Positions 27,494 to 34,768 of a stretch of 64,000 bases of DNA are shown here, piece after piece. The stretch covers positions 62,001 to 126,000 of the forward strand of contig NZ_QQWI01000002.1 in NCBI RefSeq assembly GCF_004125825.1, read 5' to 3'. Numbering within the stretch: the stretch's first letter is position 1; every line of letters starts with the position of its first letter. A program made the translations under genes and the position numbers. The stretch comes from Fusibacter sp. A1 (GTDB taxonomy: Bacteria > Bacillota > Clostridia > Peptostreptococcales > Acidaminobacteraceae). The notes under the pieces were generated by a model. It made no database searches. It was not told the origin of the DNA and saw only the letters and a program-made list of their open reading frames with translations.

Positions 27494-29185
27494 ATGGAGA
27501 ATGCAATCAATGAATTGTTCTCTGATGAGCTGAAGCACCTGTTGGGCTTGTCGAGTATCGGACTTTGTGTCATTTTACAGGGTGATGTCATCACCTTTTT
27601 CAATAGCGAATTCTATGAGAAATTTGATATAAATACGGAAAGAGCCTGTCTGTCCGATTGGATCAACTTGATTGACCCAAGTGAGCAGGAAAGCATAAGA
27701 CAGAAATTACAAGAACAGTTTATAACCGGTCAACCCCTTGTAGAGTCAAAATATCGGGTGAAAACAAAAAACGGCGACTACATCTGGATTTTGACCACTT
27801 CTGTCGCCAAGTACGGCGAAGACGGTCAAGTGGTAGGTTTTTTAAGCGCTCATAACGATATTACCGATAAACAGACCTATGAGGACCATATTCACAATTT
27901 GGCATATACGGACGTTTTGACAGGACTCTCCAATCTAAGGATGCTGGAGTTTCAGATAAACGATCCTTTTAAATATCTAGAAAGACCCCATCTTCTGATG
28001 TTCGGAATCGATGGGTTCGGACAGTTTTATGACGCGTATGGAAGACGGGCTGCCGAGAGGCTGCAGTTTGAGTTTTCTGTGCTGCTTTCGGAGTATGAGA
28101 TCAAAGGAACCAAACTGTATCATGTGGACAGGGACGAGTTTGTAGTGCTGATCGACTCGACCATCGATTTTGATGTCGAGGACTACTTCAGGGATATCGC
28201 CAATGATTACCAAAGGCTTCTGTTTGGTGGTCGACAGCTGCAATCACTAAAGCTTATCGGAGCGCTTATTCCAGCGATCTACCATGATGCCAAGGTCGAT
28301 CTGACCCTGAATATGGCAAGACTTACCATCAGAAGCATCATCGATAAGGAAATCGTCGATTTTGTCGTTTATGACGAATCGATGGCCGCGCACTTAAGAA
28401 AAAGGGAAATCATCGAAAAGGGTCTGCTACAAGCGATCGAAGATGATGAGATACATGTCTATTTCCAGCCGATCCTAAGGTCGGATGGTATTGTCGTACG
28501 CGCTGTCGAAGCGCTTGTAAGATGGGACAATCCTGAGATAGGACTTATCGGACCGGACGATTTTATCGGTGCTGCCGAGTTGTCCGGTGAAATACTGGCG
28601 CTTGGACGATATGTGGTTGAACAGTCGTGCAAGATGCTTGTCGAAGTCGAAAAAAAATTGAACCGCTGCATCAACGTATCAGTCAATGCGTCCGTCGTGG
28701 AACTGATGCAAGAAGGTTTTGCCAACAACGTGCAAAATGTAGTGAACCGATATGGATTAGGCTTGGATCGTATAGCGATCGAAGTTACAGAATCGATGGG
28801 GCTTAACGAAGGCTCCAAGGCCGATAGGGAAATCAGAGAACTTAGAAAATTGGGTATAAAAGTGGCCCTTGACGACTTTGGAACGGGTTACTCATCCTTT
28901 GACAGTCTGATGAAACATCCCTACACGACGCTCAAGCTCGACCGTCTCTTTATGGAGCGTCTGGCTACGAATCTCGTATATAGCGACATGATCGGTTCGA
29001 TCACCAAGCTATGCCATCACCACCAGATATCTGTTGTCGCAGAAGGAATTGAAACAATCGAAATGGTGAAGCTTGCCCAGGGGATGTCTGTAGATTACCT
29101 GCAGGGGTATTATTTTTCAAGACCGCTCACAAAACCCCAACTGCTTGATTACCTTGAAGAACAAATTAAAAAAGAGCCTTTTTAG
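27494..29185 (+). CDS. PAS / degenerate GGDEF / EAL c-di-GMP phosphodiesterase
   Basis: 563 aa, no transmembrane segments. A PAS domain (about 15-130) is followed by a GGDEF-fold domain whose signature is degenerate (VDRDEFVVL in place of GGDEF), so cyclase activity is unlikely. The EAL domain (about 310-560) keeps EALVRW, NVSVNAS, IEVTES, DDFGTGYSS, KLDR, AEGIE and the QGYYFS region, so hydrolysis of cyclic di-GMP is predicted. ATG 27494 with GGGGGT upstream is preferred to the GTG at 27479. The stop codon lies in the loop of its own terminator hairpin (29171-29192). Confidence 0.9.
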   Translation: MENAINELFSDELKHLLGLSSIGLCVILQGDVITFFNSEFYEKFDINTERACLSDWINLIDPSEQESIRQKLQEQFITGQPLVESKYRVKTKNGDYIWILTTSVAKYGEDGQVVGFLSAHNDITDKQTYEDHIHNLAYTDVLTGLSNLRMLEFQINDPFKYLERPHLLMFGIDGFGQFYDAYGRRAAERLQFEFSVLLSEYEIKGTKLYHVDRDEFVVLIDSTIDFDVEDYFRDIANDYQRLLFGGRQLQSLKLIGALIPAIYHDAKVDLTLNMARLTIRSIIDKEIVDFVVYDESMAAHLRKREIIEKGLLQAIEDDEIHVYFQPILRSDGIVVRAVEALVRWDNPEIGLIGPDDFIGAAELSGEILALGRYVVEQSCKMLVEVEKKLNRCINVSVNASVVELMQEGFANNVQNVVNRYGLGLDRIAIEVTESMGLNEGSKADREIRELRKLGIKVALDDFGTGYSSFDSLMKHPYTTLKLDRLFMERLATNLVYSDMIGSITKLCHHHQISVVAEGIETIEMVKLAQGMSVDYLQGYYFSRPLTKPQLLDYLEEQIKKEPF

Positions 29186-29192
29186 GCTCTTT
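29171..29192 (+). terminator. Terminator hairpin overlapping the EAL gene stop
   Basis: AAAGAGCC (29171-29178) / GGCTCTTT (29185-29192) around TTTTTA. The TAG stop (29183-29185) is inside. It forms the left end of the larger nested palindrome 29171-29367. Confidence 0.7.
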
Positions 29193-29315
29193 CAGACTGT
29201 TGACAAAGCCCAATTTCTGCGTCATTTCAAAAAAGCAGCACGCTTATGTATGTCTATATACACTGCGCCCGCTGCTTTTTCTCATTCCTTGAACTTGAAC
29301 TTTGTCAACAGTCTG
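29193..29315. repeat. Nested palindrome with 16-bp outer arms
   Basis: CAGACTGTTGACAAAG (29193-29208) and its exact reverse complement (29300-29315) flank a 91-nt interior. The interior contains a second inverted repeat, AAAAAGCAGC / GCTGCTTTTT. The word GTTGACAAAG/CTTTGTCAAC recurs in a further palindrome TTGTTGAC-TTT-GTCAACAA at 29321-29339. It sits between convergent genes. No open frame in it looks real. Confidence 0.92.
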
Positions 29316-29343
29316 CGATTTTGTTGACTTTGTCAACAACCTC

Positions 29344-29370
29344 AAAAGAGCCTTTTTATGCTCTTTTTTT
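29344..29370. terminator. Terminator at the convergent junction
   Basis: AAAAGAGC (29344-29351) / GCTCTTTT (29360-29367) followed by TTT on +. The minus-strand gene stops inside the loop (29356-29358), mirroring the EAL gene's stop in the left hairpin. Confidence 0.7.
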
Positions 29371-30525
29371 AATGGTGGTGTTCCAGTCGCATTTTCCTGC
29401 GCTTGTGAGGACTACACTTTTATAGTAGGTGATGTGGCTAGGTTTGTGGATGCGGTGGATCGATTGTAAAACCGATTCGTTAAGCTTTTCGTCGGAGTGG
29501 ATATGGATCGAGTAGTGTTCCTTCTTATCTGAGGTGTGAAGTCTAAGGCAGTATCCTTTCACGGATGGCTGCTCCTGTAGGAGTTCACGAACCGGTGTCA
29601 GGTCGATCTTTCTTCCGTAGTGGTTGAGCTGTTCGTCCGATCTCCCCTTGAAGTAGAGCAGTCCATCGATTAAGTCTCCTTTATCGAATACGGTTCCCTG
29701 GTCCTTATAGCCTACTGCGGCATACTCCGAAGTGACGATGATGTCCTTTTTATTGGAAATGCCGATCTTGACGCCGTCAAAGGGTTGTCCGAGTAGTGTA
29801 GAGTGATGAAGGATTTCATCATAGGCCGCAAAGGAGACCTGACCGAGTTCGGAAGCCCCATAGTAGTGGTAGGCTACAAGATTCGGATGCCTTATCACAA
29901 ACCGTATCGTCTGACTTTGGAGTCTTTCGCCTACGGTGATGATTTTTTTTATGGAAACTAAATTGTGTTCTGTTCTGAATAGCAAGTCGAGTCTTGTGGG
30001 TACGGTAAAGAGGGTGTCGATATCATAGGTCTGAATCGCCCTTGTCTGCGTAGCCGTATGGGTGCTTTGACATAAGTAGACCTTTTGGTGAAGCCAAATC
30101 GAAAGCAAACTATGGTATAGGTTTGCGGAATACACCATGGGACCAGGTATGAAGACCGATTTAGTGCTTGAAAGTCCAAAAGCGTCGCGGTGCGCAGAAA
30201 AGCTGCGGATCCAGCTTTCAAGGGTCCTTGCGACAAACTTAGGTCTACCTGACGATCCTGAGGAGCGCATAAAAAAATCAATCCTCTCAGGAGCGAGCTC
30301 AGTGAGCAACTTGTCGATCTGAGGTTTTAGTTCCTCAGGGTTTTCATTTGGATAAAGCACCACGAAGACTTGATTGTCATGGATGCATTCGATGATGCTG
30401 AGTAGGACTGTTTCAGGATGGCCGTGCGGTATGGCCGTCCAGTTTTCGTATCGTATGATGCCTGTATAATCCCTGCTTGGGGTATCCACTGAGCGGATGA
30501 GTTGCCTGTAGTCTTTAAAAATCAT
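29356..30525 (-). CDS. Short AMP-forming acyl-CoA ligase-like protein (ANL superfamily, YhfT-like)
   Basis: 389 aa, clearly shorter than typical acyl-CoA ligases (about 500 or more); the N-terminal region before the P-loop is reduced to about 95 residues. Motifs: P-loop SSGSSGRPK, YYGASELG, GDLIDGLLYFKGRSDEQ (hinge) and the C-terminal catalytic Lys in SAGKCDWN. The ATG overlaps the thiolase stop (ATGA), with AGAGG upstream, so it is co-translated; an ATG 21 bases earlier is less likely. Substrate unknown. By analogy with the BirA-regulated yhfUTS operon of Bacillus it may activate an acid related to biotin precursor metabolism, which is inference. Confidence 0.8.
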   Translation of the reverse strand: MIFKDYRQLIRSVDTPSRDYTGIIRYENWTAIPHGHPETVLLSIIECIHDNQVFVVLYPNENPEELKPQIDKLLTELAPERIDFFMRSSGSSGRPKFVARTLESWIRSFSAHRDAFGLSSTKSVFIPGPMVYSANLYHSLLSIWLHQKVYLCQSTHTATQTRAIQTYDIDTLFTVPTRLDLLFRTEHNLVSIKKIITVGERLQSQTIRFVIRHPNLVAYHYYGASELGQVSFAAYDEILHHSTLLGQPFDGVKIGISNKKDIIVTSEYAAVGYKDQGTVFDKGDLIDGLLYFKGRSDEQLNHYGRKIDLTPVRELLQEQPSVKGYCLRLHTSDKKEHYSIHIHSDEKLNESVLQSIHRIHKPSHITYYKSVVLTSAGKCDWNTTIKKRA

Positions 30526-31673
30526 GAGAGAACCTCTATCATGCACGATATTCCTTGTCCGCCGGCCACGCCGAGTGCGGCGATACCAAAACGGCCCCCT
30601 GCTTGTGATAGGTTTTCAATCAGATGACCCAGTATGATGGCTCCAGACGCCGCATAGGGATGTCCGTAGGCAAGTGCTCCACCGCCTGTGTTGATCTTGC
30701 TAAGAGGATAGCCTGTCGCATGGTGGAAGGCGAGAATCTTGGCTGAAAAAGCCTCGTTTATTTCGATCATGTCAATGCTGTCATAGCCCATAGTAAACGC
30801 CTCGAGCAGCTTCTGTACTGCGTGGATCGGACCGAGCGGCGAAAGGTTCGGATCGCATCCTATGCTAGAAAAGCCCATGATCCTTGCAATCGGTTTGAGT
30901 CCGTATCGAAGCTGTACTGTTTCGTCGCCGATCAAGAGGCCGGCGGCTCCGTCGTGCATCAGGCAAGCATTGCCTGCGGTTATCCTACTATCGGGCTCGA
31001 GCAGGGGCTTGGCCCTCGATAGCAGCCTGCTTGTAATGGAAGGGCGTATGCTGTCATCCGATGTGAGCGTCTTGTCGCCTACCTGGATTGGAACGATCAG
31101 AGGGGTGAAGATTCCCTTGCTTTGAGCCTCGATCGCCTTTAAATGGCTTGAAAGCGCGTAGTCATCCATCATTTTCCTGCTCAAATCATATTTAAGCGCC
31201 GTATTTTGAGCGCCTGTGAGCATGTCCACATCACCCAGGCATTCTGGGGCGAACTGGGCTCTAGTCAGACGGTGGGGGTGCTTCACTTTTCGTGGGTCAT
31301 TGTCGTGGTATTCTCTTGAGGGTTCAAGCGAGGTCGATTCAGTACCGCCTGCTATGACCATCGTGTGAGCGGAGCAAGCGATTTGGTAGTAGGCGTATTC
31401 GACCGCCTTAAGTCCGCCCCCGCACTGAAAGTCGATGCTGGTCGCACTCGTGGTTATGGGAAGCCCAGCTTCGAGCCAGCTGAGTCTTGCGATATTACCC
31501 ATGGGACCAACCGCATTTGCGATAATCACATCGTCAACGGCGGTCGGTTCGACGCCGTTCAATAATTCTAAAAGCACCTTCGACATTAAGGTCTCCGGAA
31601 GAAAGGTCTTGAGTGATCCGTTCTTCTTGCCGATCGGTGTGCGCTTGGCTTTATAGATGAACACTGGTTTCAT
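30522..31673 (-). CDS. Thiolase-family protein (YhfS-like) with altered C-terminal active-site motif
   Basis: 383 aa. Thiolase fold with the nucleophile Cys84 (DFQCGGGLKA), NEAFSAK and the catalytic His in YGHPYAASGA. In canonical thiolases the last motif is C-x-GGG; here it reads GVAGGQG, placing Gly368 at the general-base cysteine. Acetyl-CoA acetyltransferase activity is therefore uncertain. AGGAGAAATCAATG start. It lies after bioY, separated by 55 nt with a terminator-like hairpin, and overlaps the ligase gene. Confidence 0.85.
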   Translation of the reverse strand: MKPVFIYKAKRTPIGKKNGSLKTFLPETLMSKVLLELLNGVEPTAVDDVIIANAVGPMGNIARLSWLEAGLPITTSATSIDFQCGGGLKAVEYAYYQIACSAHTMVIAGGTESTSLEPSREYHDNDPRKVKHPHRLTRAQFAPECLGDVDMLTGAQNTALKYDLSRKMMDDYALSSHLKAIEAQSKGIFTPLIVPIQVGDKTLTSDDSIRPSITSRLLSRAKPLLEPDSRITAGNACLMHDGAAGLLIGDETVQLRYGLKPIARIMGFSSIGCDPNLSPLGPIHAVQKLLEAFTMGYDSIDMIEINEAFSAKILAFHHATGYPLSKINTGGGALAYGHPYAASGAIILGHLIENLSQAGGRFGIAALGVAGGQGISCMIEVLS

Positions 31674-31693
31674 TGATTTCTCCTTCGCTAAGT

Positions 31694-31714
31694 AAAAAAG
31701 CCACCCTAGGTGAC
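31694..31714 (-). terminator. Terminator-like hairpin between bioY and the thiolase
   Basis: On the minus strand GTCACC / GGTGGC (one T-G pair) followed by TTTTTT. It would reduce, rather than abolish, expression of the two downstream genes unless they have their own promoter, which I do not see. Confidence 0.6.
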
Positions 31715-31728
31715 TTTAAAAAGTTGAA

Positions 31729-32277
31729 TTAAAAGGAAGGCAAGTATTGCTTCGCGTGTTTGTGTAGAGGGATCGCGATTGCCACGGCAGCGACGATCTT
31801 GATTGTATCTCCGATAAGGAAAGGAACTACTCCTGCGGTGAATGCAGCAGGCAAAGTCATTCCGGTCGTTACCATCAGGCCCATCAGACCGAATGCGTAG
31901 ATGACGACAAAGCTACCGAAGGCGCTTATCATAGTAAAGCGCGCGATGTTTGGAGTTTTGCCTCTGAACATTGCGATAAACCAAGCGCAGACGATGAATC
32001 CGATGATATAACCGCCAGAAGGTCCCATGAGCACACCGAAACCGGCTCGACCGCCAGAAAACACAGGCAATCCGATAACGCCCATCATAACCCACAAACC
32101 GATGCTCGAGCCAGCCGCGCGAGGTGTAAGGAGCAGGCCGGCCAAAATGATGGCGAGGGTTTGTCCGCTTACCGGCACAGGACTAAAAGGAAGAGGTATG
32201 CTGAAGTAGCCAAGGGCTGCGGTGAGTGATGCGAAAAGTGCGATCATAGTAAGTTCTTGTAATTTTAAGTTTCTCAT
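31729..32277 (-). CDS. bioY: BioY, substrate-binding subunit of the biotin ECF transporter
   Basis: 182 aa, six hydrophobic helices. BioY motifs: PFSPVPVSGQTLAI, GLPVFSGGRAGFGVLMGPSGGYIIGF and the C-terminal FLIGDTIKIVAAV. It imports biotin together with an energising EcfAAT module encoded elsewhere. ATG 32277 (complement) lies 1 nt past the stop of the preceding gene after AAGGAGA; a longer in-frame start is unsupported. The operon begins at a BirA-type operator (32856-32887). Confidence 0.95.
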   Translation of the reverse strand: MRNLKLQELTMIALFASLTAALGYFSIPLPFSPVPVSGQTLAIILAGLLLTPRAAGSSIGLWVMMGVIGLPVFSGGRAGFGVLMGPSGGYIIGFIVCAWFIAMFRGKTPNIARFTMISAFGSFVVIYAFGLMGLMVTTGMTLPAAFTAGVVPFLIGDTIKIVAAVAIAIPLHKHAKQYLPSF

Positions 32278-32278
32278 G

Positions 32279-32815
32279 TCATTCTCCTTGATTGTACGAA
32301 ATGGTAGCGATGATGGTTTCGTCCGCTTCAATGGTCAACGTCTCTTCGTCGTAGACATAGTTGAAGCCTGTTCCTGCAAGTAAAGGTTGTCTGAACCTGA
32401 TCGACAGCCGCCCTTTATCGGTTGGAACATGGTTTAGGTAGTGTTCCAAGATCATCAGACCTGGAACCACAGGAAAATCATTCCGATGGATAGGGTTGCT
32501 GTCATTGACTCTTGTCAAAAAATCATTGATCTGGTCGATTTCGATCGAAAAAGTTCCGCCATGGCCAAAGTGCATCCTTCCCTTTGGAAGGTCTTTTGTG
32601 ACGATGAATTTGGCTTTGATGTGGAGCGAAGATGTTTCAGATAAGGACCCGGTTACGGTGAACAGCATCAATGAATCTCTGGCCTGGATGCCCAGTTTGC
32701 TTTCTGAGTACTTACGATGATCAAAGTCACACTCTATTTCTGTGATGATAGCCGCTTTGGGTATCGATTCGAAAGTGTGCAACCAGCTATAGATGGAATC
32801 AATAAGATTTTTCAA
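32279..32815 (-). CDS. MaoC-like double-hotdog protein
   Basis: 178 aa. The C-terminal half has the MaoC/hydratase signature NDSNPIHRNDFPVVPGLMILEHYL (Asp and His of the hydratase motif); the N-terminal half is a degenerate hotdog. Likely acts on an acyl-CoA or acyl-ACP enoyl or 3-hydroxy thioester, or as a thioesterase; the substrate is unknown. TTG 32815 (complement) is chosen because GAGGTG lies 6 nt upstream; the GTG at 32824 is part of that ribosome binding site. First gene of the BirA-type operon, 1 nt before bioY. Confidence 0.7.
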   Translation of the reverse strand: MKNLIDSIYSWLHTFESIPKAAIITEIECDFDHRKYSESKLGIQARDSLMLFTVTGSLSETSSLHIKAKFIVTKDLPKGRMHFGHGGTFSIEIDQINDFLTRVNDSNPIHRNDFPVVPGLMILEHYLNHVPTDKGRLSIRFRQPLLAGTGFNYVYDEETLTIEADETIIATISYNQGE

Positions 32816-32833
32816 TTTAATCACCTCGGAATA

Positions 32834-32862
32834 ATCATAAAATGAAAGTTGTGTTTTGTCAA
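32834..32862 (-). promoter_or_regulatory. Promoter of the MaoC-bioY-thiolase-ligase operon
   Basis: On the minus strand TTGACA (complement of 32857-32862), 17-nt spacer, TATGAT (complement of 32834-32839). The -35 box lies in one half-site of the BirA-type operator. The 5' leader is very short, with GAGGTG almost at the transcription start. Confidence 0.88.
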
Positions 32863-32887
32863 CCTGTAATTAAACATAGGTTGACGA
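32856..32887 (-). promoter_or_regulatory. BirA (biotin repressor) operator
   Basis: TTGTCAACC (32856-32864), 14-nt spacer, GGTTGACGA (32879-32887). This fits the known BirA arrangement TTGT(n)AACC-N14/15-GGTT(n)ACAA with one mismatch at the end, and it covers the -35 box. Biotinyl-AMP-bound BirA is predicted to repress the operon. Confidence 0.85.
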
Positions 32888-32909
32888 AAGTGGTGATGGG
32901 CATCTGAAC

Positions 32910-32938
32910 TTGCACTTCACTCCCACAACAAGTATAAT
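32910..32938 (+). promoter_or_regulatory. rnc promoter
   Basis: TTGCAC, 17-nt spacer, TATAAT; 38 nt before the rnc ATG. Confidence 0.85.
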
Positions 32939-32976
32939 TAATGTGGACTTTTTTACCTAAGAGCACTGGAGGAATC

Positions 32977-33681
32977 ATGAATAGGAATTATAACGAACTG
33001 GAAAAAAAGATAAAATATCAGTTTAGAGACTACTCGCTTCTGGAAGAGGCGTTGACTCATAGCTCGCATGCGAATGAGAAAAGCAATACCGGTGGCAACA
33101 CCAATCTGAACCACAATGAAAGACTGGAATTTTTAGGCGACTCCGTACTCAGTATCGTGATCAGTGATTTTCTTTTTATGAAGTATCCTGACTTTCCTGA
33201 GGGCGACTTGACCAAACTGAGAGCTAAAATCGTATGTGAACCCACACTCGCCGAGAGCGCGAATGAAATCAGCCTGGGACAATACATGTATTTTGGCAAA
33301 GGTGAGGCGCAGACGGGTGGCAGAGAAAGACCTTCGATTCTTGCGGATGCTTTTGAAGCGCTTATCGCATCGATCTATCTTGACGGCGGACTAAGCGAAG
33401 CTCGACGGTTCATCCTTGAAACCATGCATGACAAAATTGAGGACTCGATCCATGGACGCATATTCCTTGACTACAAGACGGCCCTACAAGAGCGTGTACA
33501 AGCATCTTCACAGCTTCCGATCACTTATGAGATCATCAATGAAGAAGGACCTGACCATCAAAAGGTATTCTCGGCTTGTGTACTTATCGGATCTGTCAAC
33601 ACGGGAATCGGTAAAGGTAAAAGCAAAAAGGAAGCGGAGCAGCTTGCCGCTAAGATGGCACTGAAGGCGTTAAGCAAATGA
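32977..33681 (+). CDS. rnc: Ribonuclease III
   Basis: 234 aa. Cleaves double-stranded RNA in rRNA and mRNA maturation. RNase III signature ERLEFLGDSVLS (about 49-60), second acidic cluster LADAFEALIASIYLDGG and a C-terminal double-stranded-RNA-binding domain (about 160-232). ATG 32977 after TGGAGGAATC. Its stop overlaps the next ATG (ATGA). rnc-smc-ftsY is conserved, here with a radical SAM gene inserted. Confidence 0.97.
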   Translation: MNRNYNELEKKIKYQFRDYSLLEEALTHSSHANEKSNTGGNTNLNHNERLEFLGDSVLSIVISDFLFMKYPDFPEGDLTKLRAKIVCEPTLAESANEISLGQYMYFGKGEAQTGGRERPSILADAFEALIASIYLDGGLSEARRFILETMHDKIEDSIHGRIFLDYKTALQERVQASSQLPITYEIINEEGPDHQKVFSACVLIGSVNTGIGKGKSKKEAEQLAAKMALKALSK

Positions 33682-34730
33682 GAAGGCGGACACTTCCTTT
33701 TTTTGTGACACATCAAGGGTGTCCTCATCAGTGCGTATTTTGTAATCAACGTGTCATCAATAATGAATCCGCGAAGGAAATCGAAGAGTTTGATGCGTTT
33801 ATTGCAAAGTTTGCAGGAGAAGGAACGACTGAAGATTGCGAAATAGACCTAGCCTTTTTTGGTGGAAGCTTCACAGGACTTGAAAGAGAACTGATGAAAA
33901 GCTACCTGAAAAAAGGGGAGGAGCTTCTTAAGGCAGGACGTATCCATTCCATGAAATGTTCCACTAGACCCGACTGCATCGACGAGGAGATTCTTGAGCT
34001 TTTAAAGGCGTACGGGATGAATACGATCGAGCTCGGTGTCCAGTCCATGAGCGATACGGTCCTTTCCCTGTCTGAACGAGGACTTAGTGAAGCGGACATC
34101 GTACGAGCCTCAGAACTGATTAAGGAAAAAGGATTCGTGCTAGGACATCAGATCATGATCGGTCTGCCTGGTGACACCTTTGAGACATTTAAGGAAACAG
34201 TAAGGAAATCGATCGAACTGAAACCGGATGTCACAAGGATCTATCCGACACAAGTACTCAAAGGAACAGAACTTGCGAAGCTATATGAAAATGGGGACTA
34301 TGTCCCGCTAACAATAGAAAAAACGATCGAACAGGCCAAATGGGCGTTGCAGCATTATTACAAAGCAGGTGTGAAAGTGATAAAAGTCGGTTTACATGCG
34401 AATGATGATTTGATGGATCCTGATGTTAGGCTTGCGGGCCCTTACCATCCAGCGTTTAGGGAATGGGTGGAGAGCCTGATGGTTCAGGAAATACTAGCTA
34501 AGGTGCTTACGGGGATAAAACCGTCAGAAACAGCGCTTGAAATTAGGGTCCACCCAAAATGGGTTTCAAGAGTGTCCGGACTAAGCCAGTTGAACAAACT
34601 TTGGTTGGAAGAAAACTACAGAAGGCCGATGAGGATCATTCAAGATACCACCATGTCGAGTGAGGATATCATCATCTCCTCTGAAAGGATTGCCCATGTG
34701 GCGTCTATGTTAATCGTAGATAAACAGTAA
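33678..34730 (+). CDS. Elp3-like radical SAM protein
   Basis: 350 aa. The Fe-S motif CPHQCVFC is CX3CX2C (Cys15, 19, 22). FFGGSFTGLERE and TRPDCI/GVQSM follow as in the Elp3/MiaB radical SAM group. The C-terminal acetyltransferase domain of Elp3 is absent. A similar gene is often found between rnc and smc in Clostridia. The substrate is unknown. Translationally coupled to rnc by a 4-nt overlap. Confidence 0.85.
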   Translation: MRRRTLPFFVTHQGCPHQCVFCNQRVINNESAKEIEEFDAFIAKFAGEGTTEDCEIDLAFFGGSFTGLERELMKSYLKKGEELLKAGRIHSMKCSTRPDCIDEEILELLKAYGMNTIELGVQSMSDTVLSLSERGLSEADIVRASELIKEKGFVLGHQIMIGLPGDTFETFKETVRKSIELKPDVTRIYPTQVLKGTELAKLYENGDYVPLTIEKTIEQAKWALQHYYKAGVKVIKVGLHANDDLMDPDVRLAGPYHPAFREWVESLMVQEILAKVLTGIKPSETALEIRVHPKWVSRVSGLSQLNKLWLEENYRRPMRIIQDTTMSSEDIIISSERIAHVASMLIVDKQ

Positions 34731-34768
34731 GTAAACGGAGCGGCTGCTCTTCATAATGAGGTGAAGTA

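Noticed and set aside
29145-29327. 60-codon + frame through the nested palindrome
   Set aside because: It overlaps the end of the EAL gene and repeat DNA, with no start signal or recognisable product.
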